From an uncultured Clostridia bacterium (lineage in GTDB: Bacteria; Bacillota; Clostridia; Christensenellales; UBA1242), in the NCBI GenBank assembly GCA_944376785.1, contig CALWDV010000012.1, positions 1-20,520 of the forward strand: a stretch of DNA of 20,520 nt, given 5' to 3'. Below the pieces are notes generated by a model that saw only the letters and a list, made by a program, of their open reading frames with translations, did not search any database and was not told where the DNA came from. Numbering within the stretch: position 1 is the first letter of the stretch; each line of letters opens with the position of its first letter. This document shows positions 1 to 8,218 of this stretch, piece after piece. The position numbers were made by a program, and so were the translations under genes.

Positions 1-394
<394 letters not shown>

Positions 395-571
395 AATCTT
401 TAACTTAGAACATAACACCGTTGTGCTATCTTCATTACTTTTTTCGTAAAGTTCGTTTGCTAAATCTCAATTGAATTAACAGGTAGTTTCTTTCTTACCT
501 TGTTATTTCTTTTGGTCTTTATATCTGTATTCTATTGTTATTGTTCGTTGCACTCGCCTTCCGTTGAATGC
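395..571 (-). other. rRNA operon leader (transcribed, non-coding)
   Basis: About 175 bases lie between the predicted rRNA transcription start (about 571) and the 16S 5' end. No coding signal is seen. A TGTTCTAAGTTA segment on the minus strand (about 401-412) resembles a boxA antitermination element only loosely. A small inverted repeat (AGGTA / TACCT, 481-500) lies further upstream. This is the expected place for leader processing and antitermination signals, but only the position and these weak motifs support that. Confidence 0.6.
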
Positions 572-577
572 AATGCT

Positions 578-606
578 AGTTTACTATATCCCTTTCCATA
601 AGTCAA
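578..606 (-). promoter_or_regulatory. rRNA operon promoter
   Basis: Minus-strand -35 TTGACT (606-601), an exact 17-bp spacer and -10 TAAACT (583-578). Nine of twelve positions match the sigma-70/SigA consensus. It lies about 180 bases upstream of the 16S 5' end, with phased A-tracts directly upstream, as expected of a strong stable-RNA promoter. Confidence 0.8.
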
Positions 607-650
607 CACTTTTTTTCATCTTTTTTTATCTTTTTTTATTCTTTTTTATC
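607..650 (-). promoter_or_regulatory. Phased A-tract UP-like element upstream of the rRNA promoter
   Basis: Four T-runs on the plus strand (A-tracts on the promoter strand) begin at 610, 621, 631 and 642 and are 7, 7, 7 and 6 bases long. The steps of 11, 10 and 11 bases match the DNA helical repeat, so the tracts lie on one face and should curve the DNA. The first starts four bases upstream of the -35 box, where UP elements bind the RNA polymerase alpha subunit. The function is inferred from position and phasing. Confidence 0.7.
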
Positions 651-725
651 TCTTCACTAAACACATTCCCACGTGTTCACAAATTTTTTATTTTTTTTCA
701 AATTTCCAAACAAAAAAGCCATTGT

Positions 726-1175
726 TTATTCTTTAAAATTAACAACGCAATTAAAATTTTCCACTTGTTCAATAAAAATTTGACACAATTTTTTTCTTTC
801 AAATTTAATGTTTTCCAAAAACAATAAAAGGGTTAAAATTTTAAAAATTTCTGCTTCACACCTTAAATAATCTTTAAAATAATTTTTAGAATTATTAAAT
901 TTTTGAACATTACAAATTTCAACGCCCATATCTTTTAAAATTTCCAAATGTTTACTTGTGTCATATTTAACTTCTAACTTCTTATTTAATTTTAAAAGTT
1001 GCTCTAAACAAAATGTTTGAACATTAATATAAACATATAGTTCACTTAACTTGCTGTTTTGCTCAAACACACCAACACAGCAAGTTTTAACACTGTTTTG
1101 TTTTGATTTTTCATATTCTTGACTTAGCACATTAATTAATTGTTCATCTGGTAATGGATAGTCATTATATTTCAC
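726..1175 (-). CDS. Hypothetical protein (149 aa) upstream of the rRNA operon
   Basis: I do not recognise this protein. It begins with GTG at 1175, supported by a purine-rich AGAGAGGG Shine-Dalgarno about eight bases upstream, and ends in TAA. There is no signal peptide and no clear membrane helix, although residues 107-121 are hydrophobic. The sequence is rich in Lys, Asn, Phe and Leu and has five Cys, two of them adjacent (residues 32-33), but these form no paired zinc-ligand motif. The gene lies just upstream of the rRNA promoter and points the same way, and no terminator is seen between them, so read-through into the rRNA operon is possible. Coding status rests on the ribosome-binding site and the uninterrupted frame. 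Confidence 0.6.
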   Translation of the reverse strand: MKYNDYPLPDEQLINVLSQEYEKSKQNSVKTCCVGVFEQNSKLSELYVYINVQTFCLEQLLKLNKKLEVKYDTSKHLEILKDMGVEICNVQKFNNSKNYFKDYLRCEAEIFKILTLLLFLENIKFERKKLCQIFIEQVENFNCVVNFKE

Positions 1176-1251
1176 TTAAAACGCCCTCTCTTTTTATATT
1201 AATATGCAAAACACAACAAAAAATTTAACGTTGTACCATAAATTTATAATA

Positions 1252-1280
1252 TTGAAATTACTTTTGTTATTTGTTATAAT
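1252..1280 (+). promoter_or_regulatory. Promoter of the kinase-like gene
   Basis: -35 TTGAAA (1252-1257), 17-bp spacer and a perfect -10 TATAAT (1275-1280). The expected start is near 1287, directly at the AAGGA Shine-Dalgarno (1287-1291), giving a leader of only about 13 bases before the ATG at 1300. Confidence 0.8.
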
Positions 1281-1299
1281 ATAACCAAGGAAAAAAGGT

Positions 1300-2184
1300 A
1301 TGAATAAATTAAAAGAAGAATTTATAGAATATTTACAAAAAAAAGAATTATCACTTAAAGCAAACGGATCCTCTCGTGATTGTTTAATTCACAAAGTTAA
1401 GCCCGTTGTGTATTTAAGAAACATAAAACCAATGTCGTTTGATGCAATGCAACAATTTCAACTACAAACACAAAAAAGAGTTTATTACAGTAAAAAATTT
1501 TTAAAGTCCAACATTTCTGTTGCCCCAGTGTTTGGTGGTTTTTCGTTTGATAAACACTTTATTGAAGTGCAAGAACAAGCAAAAGGTGTGCCAATTGGAA
1601 TTAACAACTTTTATCATTCCTATAAGCAAATGTTAACTAGTGACGATGTGAAAAAACTTAATGCAATGAGCAATGAAGAAGCCAAAAAATATATCATTGA
1701 AAAAATAAAAGCATATAATTTAAACATAAGAAAAAAACTTGCAAGTGCACCACAGCAACATTTTGATAAATTTATTGGCGACCAATTAAAACTAAAAAAA
1801 CTTTTTAATATTGACTTTGTTGATTGTCATTCTGGAAATGTTTTTTACGATGAAAACAATGGTTTTACTATTATTGATTTAGATATTGACCAAAACAATT
1901 TGTTTGAAAATGAATATGATATTTTTTCAAATATTTTATATGTTCTTAATGATGTTTTAGAAATATCAAAAGATGAAAAATACATTAAAGATATAAAACA
2001 ACACAATTCATCGATTTTTTTAAAACTGTTAATTGCTGCAAAAAGAAATAAAATAGATTTTACCCCAATAGAAATTGAAGGGTTAAAAGATTTTGCAGTT
2101 GAAAATATGCCACAAAACAAAACTAATATGATTTTAAAAAAAATTGATGCTTTAAATTTAATTTTTGGAAGACAAAAAAAATAA
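1300..2184 (+). CDS. Divergent aminoglycoside phosphotransferase / kinase-fold protein
   Basis: The 294-residue protein carries the catalytic signature of the APH/choline-kinase branch of the protein-kinase fold. VDCHSGNVFYD at residues 174-184 places the catalytic Asp175 and the metal-binding Asn180 with the usual five-residue step. IIDLD at 191-195 is the counterpart of the DFG/DxD metal-binding Asp. FIEVQEQAKGVPI at 87-99 looks like the hinge between the lobes. The N-lobe Lys is not obvious. In this fold such enzymes phosphorylate small molecules or sugars using ATP, but the substrate cannot be read here. It is a single-gene unit between a strong promoter and a bidirectional terminator. 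The start is fixed by AAGGA seven to eight bases upstream. A protein kinase or a pseudo-enzyme is the alternative. Confidence 0.7.
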   Translation: MNKLKEEFIEYLQKKELSLKANGSSRDCLIHKVKPVVYLRNIKPMSFDAMQQFQLQTQKRVYYSKKFLKSNISVAPVFGGFSFDKHFIEVQEQAKGVPIGINNFYHSYKQMLTSDDVKKLNAMSNEEAKKYIIEKIKAYNLNIRKKLASAPQQHFDKFIGDQLKLKKLFNIDFVDCHSGNVFYDENNGFTIIDLDIDQNNLFENEYDIFSNILYVLNDVLEISKDEKYIKDIKQHNSSIFLKLLIAAKRNKIDFTPIEIEGLKDFAVENMPQNKTNMILKKIDALNLIFGRQKK

Positions 2185-2216
2185 AAAAAGAACTTCGTTT
2201 AAGAAGTTCTTTTTTA
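2185..2216 (+). terminator. Bidirectional intrinsic terminator
   Basis: Stem GAACTTC (2190-2196) / GAAGTTC (2203-2209) is extended by A/T pairs, with an A-run on the left and a T-run on the right. It therefore ends both the plus-strand kinase-like gene and the converging minus-strand DUF4097 gene, whose stop codon is at 2217-2219. Confidence 0.9.
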
Positions 2217-3989
2217 TTAAACTAAGTGATATGTTGAAAAATTAACACTAGCATTTGTTGCTTGAACATCTAGTTTTGCCATTGTTTTATCTGTGTATGA
2301 AGCGTCGCCAGATAAAATTTGTTTAAAATCATCACTTGCAGTTATTGTTGCACTTCCAACTGATCCACTAATTGAACCTTTACCTTTAAACATAAATGGT
2401 ACTAGGTTTGTGATTTGAACGTTTGCACTTCCACCAGTTAACAAAATTTTGTGAGTTATTTGATTTTGTTGACTATCTGCTTTATGCATTTCATAGAAAC
2501 TTGCATTAATTGCTCCACCTTTTGTTGTGGTTAATTTAGTTTCAAAAACTAAATTAGAAACATTAATTGAGCCATCTTCATTTGCTATTTCAGCAACAGT
2601 TGTTTTGCATTGTTCATCAGAAATATAAGTTTTGTTTGCTTCAAACCATTCTCTATTAAATGATGCTGTTATTTTACCATGTCTGTTTTTTAAATATAAA
2701 CGGTTACTATATTTATTAACAGTAATATCACCATATTCACTAATAGCACTTAAACTTGCAGTTGCATTACCAACTGTAATGTTTCCATGAGTTGATTTCA
2801 AACTTGCATTTTCTGTTACATTTGAAATGTTAATGTCGCCATATGTTGTTGTAATTGAAAGTTCGCCGTTAACTTTTTCAAGCTTAACATCAATATTGTT
2901 TGTTATTATTGTGCTTAATGATGCACTTAATTCTTTTATTTTAAAGAACCCATTAGGAGCATTAAACATAAATGAAAACATTTTTGGATTTTCTGATGTT
3001 TGTTCTTCTGGTGTTGTTAATTGAATTGCATTTGCATCAACTAAAACATCATTACCTATAAAGCTTAAATTTAATCCACCATAACTGAATATGCCATCAA
3101 ACAAAAATTCTCCACGTTTTGCTTCAAAATAAAAATTACTTTGATTACTTTCTGTAAAACTTGATAACCATGCATTTTTGTTTGAATTAGCAAACATACC
3201 CTGCATAACATTTGCAGTTGTTCCATTTCCGGATTTTATAGGAGCTATTGCAAAGTTAGCAACATCTCCATTTTCCATTTTAAAATTAAATGTACCTGAG
3301 TTTGTTGTCGCTTTTAAATCATTTATAAAAACAACTTGTTTATAATTTTCTTTTTTATAATTTTCTTCTTTAGTGTCAACTTCACCAACTACTTGCCAAG
3401 AATAACTATCTGCACCCTTTTTAAAAATTGTTGAGTTTATATTTTTCCAATTAAAGTTTCCAGAATCTGTGGAAATATTTAATGAATTAATATTAAGTTT
3501 TTTTGTTGTACCATCTAAGCTAATATCACCACTAGTTGTTCTAATAATAAAATTATAAGATTTTGAATTTGGAACATAAATATCTAAACGACTATCACGT
3601 GGTAATACTGCACCAGTTATTGAAGACACCGAAATAACAAACTTGTTGTATTTAGAATCATCAATACTTACCTTATTATCATACTCACCTTTGTAAAAAC
3701 CAAACATATCATCTGTTTTATTAACTAAAATGTATTTTGTTTCTCCTTCAAACTGATGAATTCTTACATCATGCAAGCCCGCATCAATTTCAATGGTTTG
3801 CACACTTGAAGAAGTAATTTCTTTACTTATAGTATCCTTAATTGTTTCGTTGCTTTTGTGCATTATTTTCCAACCAAAAACTTCAAATTTTGGGAATAAA
3901 AACATTGCGCCAACAAGCAACATTGCAATAACCAAAGCAATTCCTATTATTATAACTGTATATAATAAAACGCCTTTAACAATTTTCAT
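2217..3989 (-). CDS. Membrane-anchored beta-helical DUF4097-type surface protein
   Basis: The 590-residue protein has one N-terminal transmembrane helix (about residues 7-33) followed by a long extracytoplasmic region with no further helices. That region is made of short beta strands with Gly turns. Typical rungs are SGDISL near 153, GNFNW near 177, GTFNF near 232, GEFLF near 293, and a regular run GDINI / GNITV / GDITV / GKITA near 384, 402, 420 and 438. This is the pattern of DUF4097 and the related GIN/adhesin-head right-handed beta-helix families, thought to sit at the cell surface, though their biochemical role is not established. The ATG at 3989 follows AGGGGAG closely. The gene is monocistronic, with its own promoter at 4055-4083 and a shared terminator at 2185-2216. 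It is longer than many DUF4097 proteins, suggesting two helical blocks. Confidence 0.75.
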   Translation of the reverse strand: MKIVKGVLLYTVIIIGIALVIAMLLVGAMFLFPKFEVFGWKIMHKSNETIKDTISKEITSSSVQTIEIDAGLHDVRIHQFEGETKYILVNKTDDMFGFYKGEYDNKVSIDDSKYNKFVISVSSITGAVLPRDSRLDIYVPNSKSYNFIIRTTSGDISLDGTTKKLNINSLNISTDSGNFNWKNINSTIFKKGADSYSWQVVGEVDTKEENYKKENYKQVVFINDLKATTNSGTFNFKMENGDVANFAIAPIKSGNGTTANVMQGMFANSNKNAWLSSFTESNQSNFYFEAKRGEFLFDGIFSYGGLNLSFIGNDVLVDANAIQLTTPEEQTSENPKMFSFMFNAPNGFFKIKELSASLSTIITNNIDVKLEKVNGELSITTTYGDINISNVTENASLKSTHGNITVGNATASLSAISEYGDITVNKYSNRLYLKNRHGKITASFNREWFEANKTYISDEQCKTTVAEIANEDGSINVSNLVFETKLTTTKGGAINASFYEMHKADSQQNQITHKILLTGGSANVQITNLVPFMFKGKGSISGSVGSATITASDDFKQILSGDASYTDKTMAKLDVQATNASVNFSTYHLV

Positions 3990-4054
3990 AATGCTCCCCT
4001 TTTAACTATGAATAACAATATTTTCGTTAAAAAATAAGTTAAATTATTAATAAC

Positions 4055-4083
4055 ATTATATAATAAAAATTTTATGGGGTCAA
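4055..4083 (-). promoter_or_regulatory. Promoter of the DUF4097 gene
   Basis: Minus-strand -35 TTGACC (4083-4078), 17-bp spacer and perfect -10 TATAAT (4060-4055). This gives a leader of about 60 bases before the ATG at 3989. A small palindrome, AATAAC-TTGC-GTTATT (4082-4097), overlaps the upstream edge of the -35 box and could be an operator, but that is only a suggestion. Confidence 0.8.
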
Positions 4084-4101
4084 TAACTTGCGTTATTAAA
4101 T

Positions 4102-4130
4102 AAAAAAAACCAAGGCAAAATGCCCTTGGT
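4102..4130 (-). terminator. Intrinsic terminator of alaS
   Basis: On the minus strand, stem ACCAAGG (4130-4124) / CCTTGGT (4115-4109) is followed by a run of T (4109-4102). It begins within a few bases of the alaS stop codon at 4135-4137. Confidence 0.9.
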
Positions 4131-4134
4131 TTTT

Positions 4135-5955
4135 TTATTTTAAAATACCTTTAATTCTTCTAACTCCTGCACTGCTACTTTCTTCCTTGGCAATTTTAAA
4201 AGTTCCTAATTCTTTTGTGTTAGAAACATGAGGACCTGTGCAAATTTCTTTTGAAACGTTACCAATAGAATAAACACTAACAATGTCTGGATATCTTTCA
4301 ATGAATTGATGTTCAGCACCAATTTCAACAGCACGTTCCTTCTTCATTTCTTCTTTTGTAACGTCTAACCCTTCACTAATCCAACCATTAATTATGTTTT
4401 CAATTTTTTCAATTTCTTCACTTGACAATTTGTGGTCACAAGGAAAGTCAAAACGCAACCTTTCTGGTGTTATGTTTGAACCCATTTGATGGCAATCTTT
4501 TCCAAGCACCAATTTTAATGCAGCATTAAGTAAGTGTGTTGCTGTGTGATATTTAATTGTTTGTTCACTGCTATCACCAAGCCCACTTTTAAATTCACCT
4601 TTTGCAACTGCTTTTGATTTTTCTTGGTGTTCAGTAAAAGCATTTTTGAAACCATTTTCATCAACTGAAAAACCTTTTTCTTGTGCTAGTTCAACAGTTA
4701 ATTCAAGTGGAAAACCAAATGTGTCATAAAGCCTAAACGCTGCTTTTCCACTAATTTCATCTTTAACTTCTTCACCTTTTAATTTTGCAAATTCTTTATG
4801 TTTTTGAATTCCAAATAAAACTTTATCAAATTCTTTAAGTCCTTGTTCAAGTGCCTTATTAAATTTATCCATTTCCTTTTGAATTTCGCTTAAAACATAA
4901 TCTTCTTTTGCAATTAAATTAGGATATGCTTCGTTATAAACTTTTTCAATATATATTTTTGCAACTTCAATAATGTTTTCTGGTTTTAAATTAATTTTGT
5001 TTGCATGACGAATTGCACGACGCAACAATCTTCTTAAAATATAACCTGCCCCAACATTACTTGGAACAATTCCATTTTCGTCACCAATTAGCATAACTGC
5101 TGTTCTAATATGGTCTGCAATAATTCTTAAAGATTTGGTTGTTTCTTCATTTTCGCCATACTTAACATTTAAAACTTTTTCCATATAACCAATAACATCT
5201 AAAAACAAATCGGTTTGATATCCATCTTTAATGCCGTTTAAAAACATTAACATTCTTTCAAAACCAAAACCTGTGTCAACATTTTTGTTTTTAAGTGGTT
5301 TGTATCCATTTTCAAGTTTTTCATATTGCATATAAACATCGTTTCCAATTTCAACAAATCTGCCACACGAACAATCAATGTCACAATTATCACAACATTT
5401 TTCATCTGTTATTGGGTAAAACCACTCGTTATCTGGGCCACAAGGAGTTCCCACAGTGCCTTCAAGTTCCCACCAGTTATCATCTTTTCCTTTATAATAA
5501 ATGTTTTCTGGTTTTATTCCCAATTCTTTTAAATAATTTGCCGTTTCTTCATCTCTTGGAGCACTTTCATTTCCAGCAAAAACAGTAGCACAAATTTTGT
5601 TTTTATCAAGCCCAAAAACTTTGGTTAAAAGTTCAAAAGTCCAAGCAGTTTTTTCTTTTTTGAAATAGTCACCCAAACTCCAATTTCCCATCATTTCAAA
5701 AAATGTAAAGTGACTAGCATCACCCACCGAGTCAATATCAACTGTTCTAACACAACCTTGAACATTGCAAAGGCGAGTTCCCATTGGGTGCTTTTTGCCA
5801 AGCAAATAAGGCATTAAAGGTTGCATACCAGCAACGTTAAACATAACACCTGTTGTTCCATCGCCAATAAGTGAAACTGCACCAATATCCACATGTCCTT
5901 TATTTTTATAAAAATTTAACCATGCTTTTCTTAATTCTTTACTTGTTATTTTCAT
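4135..5955 (-). CDS. alaS: Alanyl-tRNA synthetase, short form lacking the C-Ala domain
   Basis: Charges tRNA-Ala with alanine in the cytosol. From ATG 5955 the protein has 606 residues. Class II motifs are clear: RLCNVQGCVRT near 61-71, motif 2 TFFEMMGNWSLGDYFK at 84-99, and motif 3 GFGFERMLMF at 229-238. The editing domain is intact, with HTATH (470-474) and CTGPH (572-576) supplying the HxxxH and CxxxH zinc ligands. The protein ends directly after GVRRIKGI, where the editing domain normally passes into the DHHA1/C-Ala domain, so about 250 residues of a standard enzyme are absent. The stop codon is followed at once by a terminator, which argues for a genuine short form and not a frameshift. 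A Cys cluster (187, 188, 191, 195, 197) may bind metal. The start used has a weak GATGGGA site; a 17-residue upstream extension has no better one. Confidence 0.95.
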   Translation of the reverse strand: MKITSKELRKAWLNFYKNKGHVDIGAVSLIGDGTTGVMFNVAGMQPLMPYLLGKKHPMGTRLCNVQGCVRTVDIDSVGDASHFTFFEMMGNWSLGDYFKKEKTAWTFELLTKVFGLDKNKICATVFAGNESAPRDEETANYLKELGIKPENIYYKGKDDNWWELEGTVGTPCGPDNEWFYPITDEKCCDNCDIDCSCGRFVEIGNDVYMQYEKLENGYKPLKNKNVDTGFGFERMLMFLNGIKDGYQTDLFLDVIGYMEKVLNVKYGENEETTKSLRIIADHIRTAVMLIGDENGIVPSNVGAGYILRRLLRRAIRHANKINLKPENIIEVAKIYIEKVYNEAYPNLIAKEDYVLSEIQKEMDKFNKALEQGLKEFDKVLFGIQKHKEFAKLKGEEVKDEISGKAAFRLYDTFGFPLELTVELAQEKGFSVDENGFKNAFTEHQEKSKAVAKGEFKSGLGDSSEQTIKYHTATHLLNAALKLVLGKDCHQMGSNITPERLRFDFPCDHKLSSEEIEKIENIINGWISEGLDVTKEEMKKERAVEIGAEHQFIERYPDIVSVYSIGNVSKEICTGPHVSNTKELGTFKIAKEESSSAGVRRIKGILK

Positions 5956-5996
5956 AATAATTCCCATCTTTTTGTAAAATAATTTTTGCTGATAAA

Positions 5997-6025
5997 ATAA
6001 TATCACACTTAATGTTTTTTTACAA
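5997..6025 (-). promoter_or_regulatory. Promoter of alaS
   Basis: Minus-strand -35 TTGTAA (6025-6020), 17-bp spacer and -10 TATTAT (6002-5997). The leader would be about 35 bases, too short for a T-box riboswitch, so classical tRNA-sensing control is not visible here. Confidence 0.65.
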
Positions 6026-6089
6026 TTATAATATTAATTTTTAGAAATAATTTAAACAAAACAAATTAAATTTACTTATTTTTATGAAA

Positions 6090-7490
6090 TTACTTGGAAT
6101 TATTAAAATGGTTTTTAGTGGCAATATTTTCAAAATGTTTCTTTTTTAATTTATATCCACTAAACAAAATAAAAGAACCAATTAAACTAATTAACACACC
6201 AACAAATAAAATAATTGCAATGCCTGTTTGAACCATTCTGTTTTGTGTTAACAAATTTGGGTCAAATTTTATTAAATCAAGCAAAACTCCCACAACTAAA
6301 AGTGCAAGTGCATTTGAAATGTTATATGAAAAAGTTAAAAAACTTTGAAATGTGCCCGACATATTTTCATTATCATTTTCAGTTACATATTCAATAACAT
6401 CTAAATACATACTGTTTGGCAAACAATATAAAGTTCCTGCACCAAAACCAACAATAAAAATTGCAATTAAAATAATATAAAACGAAAATTGAACAATTAA
6501 AGTTTTAAAAATGTAAACAAGCATTATTATAATAATACCAAAAATTGCAACTAATAAGCCCGACAGAAGTGCTGGTTTTTTATCTTCTTTTAAACTAATT
6601 TTATACCAAACAGGTTGACTAACCACCATTCCAACCAGTAGTGCCGACAAAAGAAGAGTTATTTTAAACGAACTATAATTAAAACAATATGTGAAAAAAT
6701 GCAAACCCACACTTGTTAAAATTGCGGCACTAACCATTGATAATGAATATCCAAAAATAATTATTCTTTGTTGTTTGTTTTTTAAACACGAGCCAAAACC
6801 TTTAAAAATTTGTGAAAATTTTTGTTTAGTATTATTTTCTTGTGATTTTTTTGTTTTTGATATTTTTAAAGTTCCAAAAACACATAGTAAACCACAAACA
6901 AGCATAACCGAACTGCAAAATATTGCAATGTTTTTATATCCCATTGGATTTAATTGCCCTTGTGGATACTGCGACGTGTTTGGCAAAAAAACGTAAAGTA
7001 ATACACTAGGCAAAATCATTCCCAACAAAAAAAAGATTGTTTTATAAATTTGAATTGCTGTTCTGTCGTTATAGTCCGTAACTAAATCACTGCAAAGGGC
7101 ACTATAAGGTGTTGAAAACAAAGTGCAGAATGTTTCATTTAAAATTAAAGCCGTGGTAACCCACAAAAACTTTATTGTTGGGTTTAAGTTAATTGGAACA
7201 AACCAAATAAACAAGTTCATAATGGTAATTCCAATGGTGCCAATTAACATATAGCCATTTCTGTAACCAAAAACACCCAATTTTTTGTTGTCGGAAATAA
7301 AACCAACTATGGGGTCAGTTACTGCATCCCAAATTGTTGCAAGTGCAACAGCCAAACCAATTAACGAACCTGAAACTTTTAAAACACTTGTTCCAAAAAA
7401 CATAAAAAAGTTTGTTATAGTTTGACTAACCACACTATAACCTAAATTTCCCACACCATATAATAATTTATAATGCAATTTTAGTTTCAT
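6090..7490 (-). CDS. GPH/MelB-type sodium-coupled sugar transporter (MFS_2)
   Basis: The 466-residue polytopic inner-membrane protein has about twelve hydrophobic segments. It carries the glycoside-pentoside-hexuronide:cation symporter hallmarks: YGVGNLGY at 11-18, WDAVTDPIVGFISD near 54-67 (the cation-site Asp motif of MelB-like carriers), and a STPYSALCSDL segment followed by RTAIQIYK in the middle of the N-terminal half. Such carriers import glycosides, pentosides or hexuronides together with sodium or protons. There is no sugar-hydrolase gene nearby to suggest the substrate. The start fits the usual family N-terminus but has no visible Shine-Dalgarno. A possible -10 TATACT lies at 7524-7529, with no convincing -35. 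No terminator is seen after the stop. Confidence 0.88.
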   Translation of the reverse strand: MKLKLHYKLLYGVGNLGYSVVSQTITNFFMFFGTSVLKVSGSLIGLAVALATIWDAVTDPIVGFISDNKKLGVFGYRNGYMLIGTIGITIMNLFIWFVPINLNPTIKFLWVTTALILNETFCTLFSTPYSALCSDLVTDYNDRTAIQIYKTIFFLLGMILPSVLLYVFLPNTSQYPQGQLNPMGYKNIAIFCSSVMLVCGLLCVFGTLKISKTKKSQENNTKQKFSQIFKGFGSCLKNKQQRIIIFGYSLSMVSAAILTSVGLHFFTYCFNYSSFKITLLLSALLVGMVVSQPVWYKISLKEDKKPALLSGLLVAIFGIIIIMLVYIFKTLIVQFSFYIILIAIFIVGFGAGTLYCLPNSMYLDVIEYVTENDNENMSGTFQSFLTFSYNISNALALLVVGVLLDLIKFDPNLLTQNRMVQTGIAIILFVGVLISLIGSFILFSGYKLKKKHFENIATKNHFNNSK

Positions 7491-7585
7491 AACAATATTG
7501 TGTGAAAAGTTTTATTTTTTATGAGTATATGATAATATAATATTAATAAAACTTATTTTTAATAAAAATGAGGTGGATAAGTAAA

Positions 7586-8101
7586 ATGCAAAAAGATATT
7601 AAAAAAGATTGTTCAAAACTTTTAATAACTTCCATAATATTATCAATAATGTTTGTTGTTGGAATTCCACTTATTGTTATTGGCGCAACAAATATGTCTA
7701 AAAATGGTTTCTTTATTTTCTTGTTTATTGTTGGCATTGTGTTTACTGTGCTAGGTTTTTATGTTATGCCAATTATGTGGGTAATTTATGGTGAAAAAGT
7801 TTCACTAAAAAATTTGTTTGAAATAATTACCATTGATAAAATGTATTCTGTTAAAGAACTTAGTTTAAACTTAAACAAAAGCGAATCAACCATTGCAAAA
7901 CAAATAACAACTTTAATTCAAAAAAGATATTTGGTTGGTTACACTTTTGTTAACAGGCAAGAATTAAAAGTTAGTGATAATGCCATTAAAAACGTAAATA
8001 TTATGAAATCTAAAAAATGTCCAAATTGTGGTGCAAATTTAACAATAAAAAACAATGTTGCTTTTTGTGAATATTGCCAAACCAATTATGAAGTTAAATA
8101 G
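7586..8101 (+). CDS. Membrane protein with winged-helix-like segment and C-terminal zinc ribbon
   Basis: 171 residues from the ATG at 7586. This start is chosen because AGGTGG lies nine bases upstream; an ATG at 7568 overlaps that site and has none of its own. Two membrane helices (about 12-34 and 42-64) are followed by a cytoplasmic stretch, residues 75-131. There, SVKELSLNLNKSESTIAKQI and the following helix resemble a winged helix-turn-helix. The C-terminus is a zinc ribbon, CPNC (145-148) and CEYC (161-164). The architecture suggests a membrane-tethered regulator or scaffold, but the partner is unknown. It is monocistronic, divergent from the transporter at 6090-7490 and closed by its own terminator. 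Confidence 0.75.
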   Translation: MQKDIKKDCSKLLITSIILSIMFVVGIPLIVIGATNMSKNGFFIFLFIVGIVFTVLGFYVMPIMWVIYGEKVSLKNLFEIITIDKMYSVKELSLNLNKSESTIAKQITTLIQKRYLVGYTFVNRQELKVSDNAIKNVNIMKSKKCPNCGANLTIKNNVAFCEYCQTNYEVK

Positions 8102-8113
8102 CAAAATAAAAAA

Positions 8114-8146
8114 AACAAAAATACCAATGCTTTGGTATTTTTTTTA
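8114..8146 (+). terminator. Intrinsic terminator
   Basis: Stem ATACCAA (8121-8127) / TTGGTAT (8132-8138) has a four-base loop, is lengthened by flanking A/T pairs and is followed by T-rich sequence. It ends the zinc-ribbon membrane protein gene. Confidence 0.88.
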
Positions 8147-8155
8147 TGTTTTTTG

Positions 8156-8184
8156 TTGGTTTATTTTTATAATATTGTTAAAAT
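8156..8184 (+). promoter_or_regulatory. Possible promoter of the ABC exporter operon
   Basis: TTGGTT (8156-8161), 17-bp spacer and TAAAAT (8179-8184). A separate TATAAT at 8168-8173 lacks a matching -35. The start of the downstream gene is at 8219, with AAAAAGG at 8204-8210 as ribosome-binding site. Confidence 0.4.
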
Positions 8185-8218
8185 AAGTTGTTAATTAAAA
8201 ATTAAAAAGGTTTTCGTT

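Noticed and set aside
564..827. Plus-strand open frame over the T-rich tracts upstream of the rRNA promoter
   Set aside because: It is a product of the poly-T runs, overlaps the promoter and the minus-strand gene, and encodes an implausible Phe-rich string without a ribosome-binding site.
5295..5588. Plus-strand frames opposite alaS (5295-5588 and 5326-5532)
   Set aside because: They are antisense shadows of a clearly conserved coding region with no start signal.
5956..6019. T-box riboswitch in front of alaS
   Set aside because: The predicted leader is about 35 bases, far too short for a T-box, and the T-box consensus is not seen.
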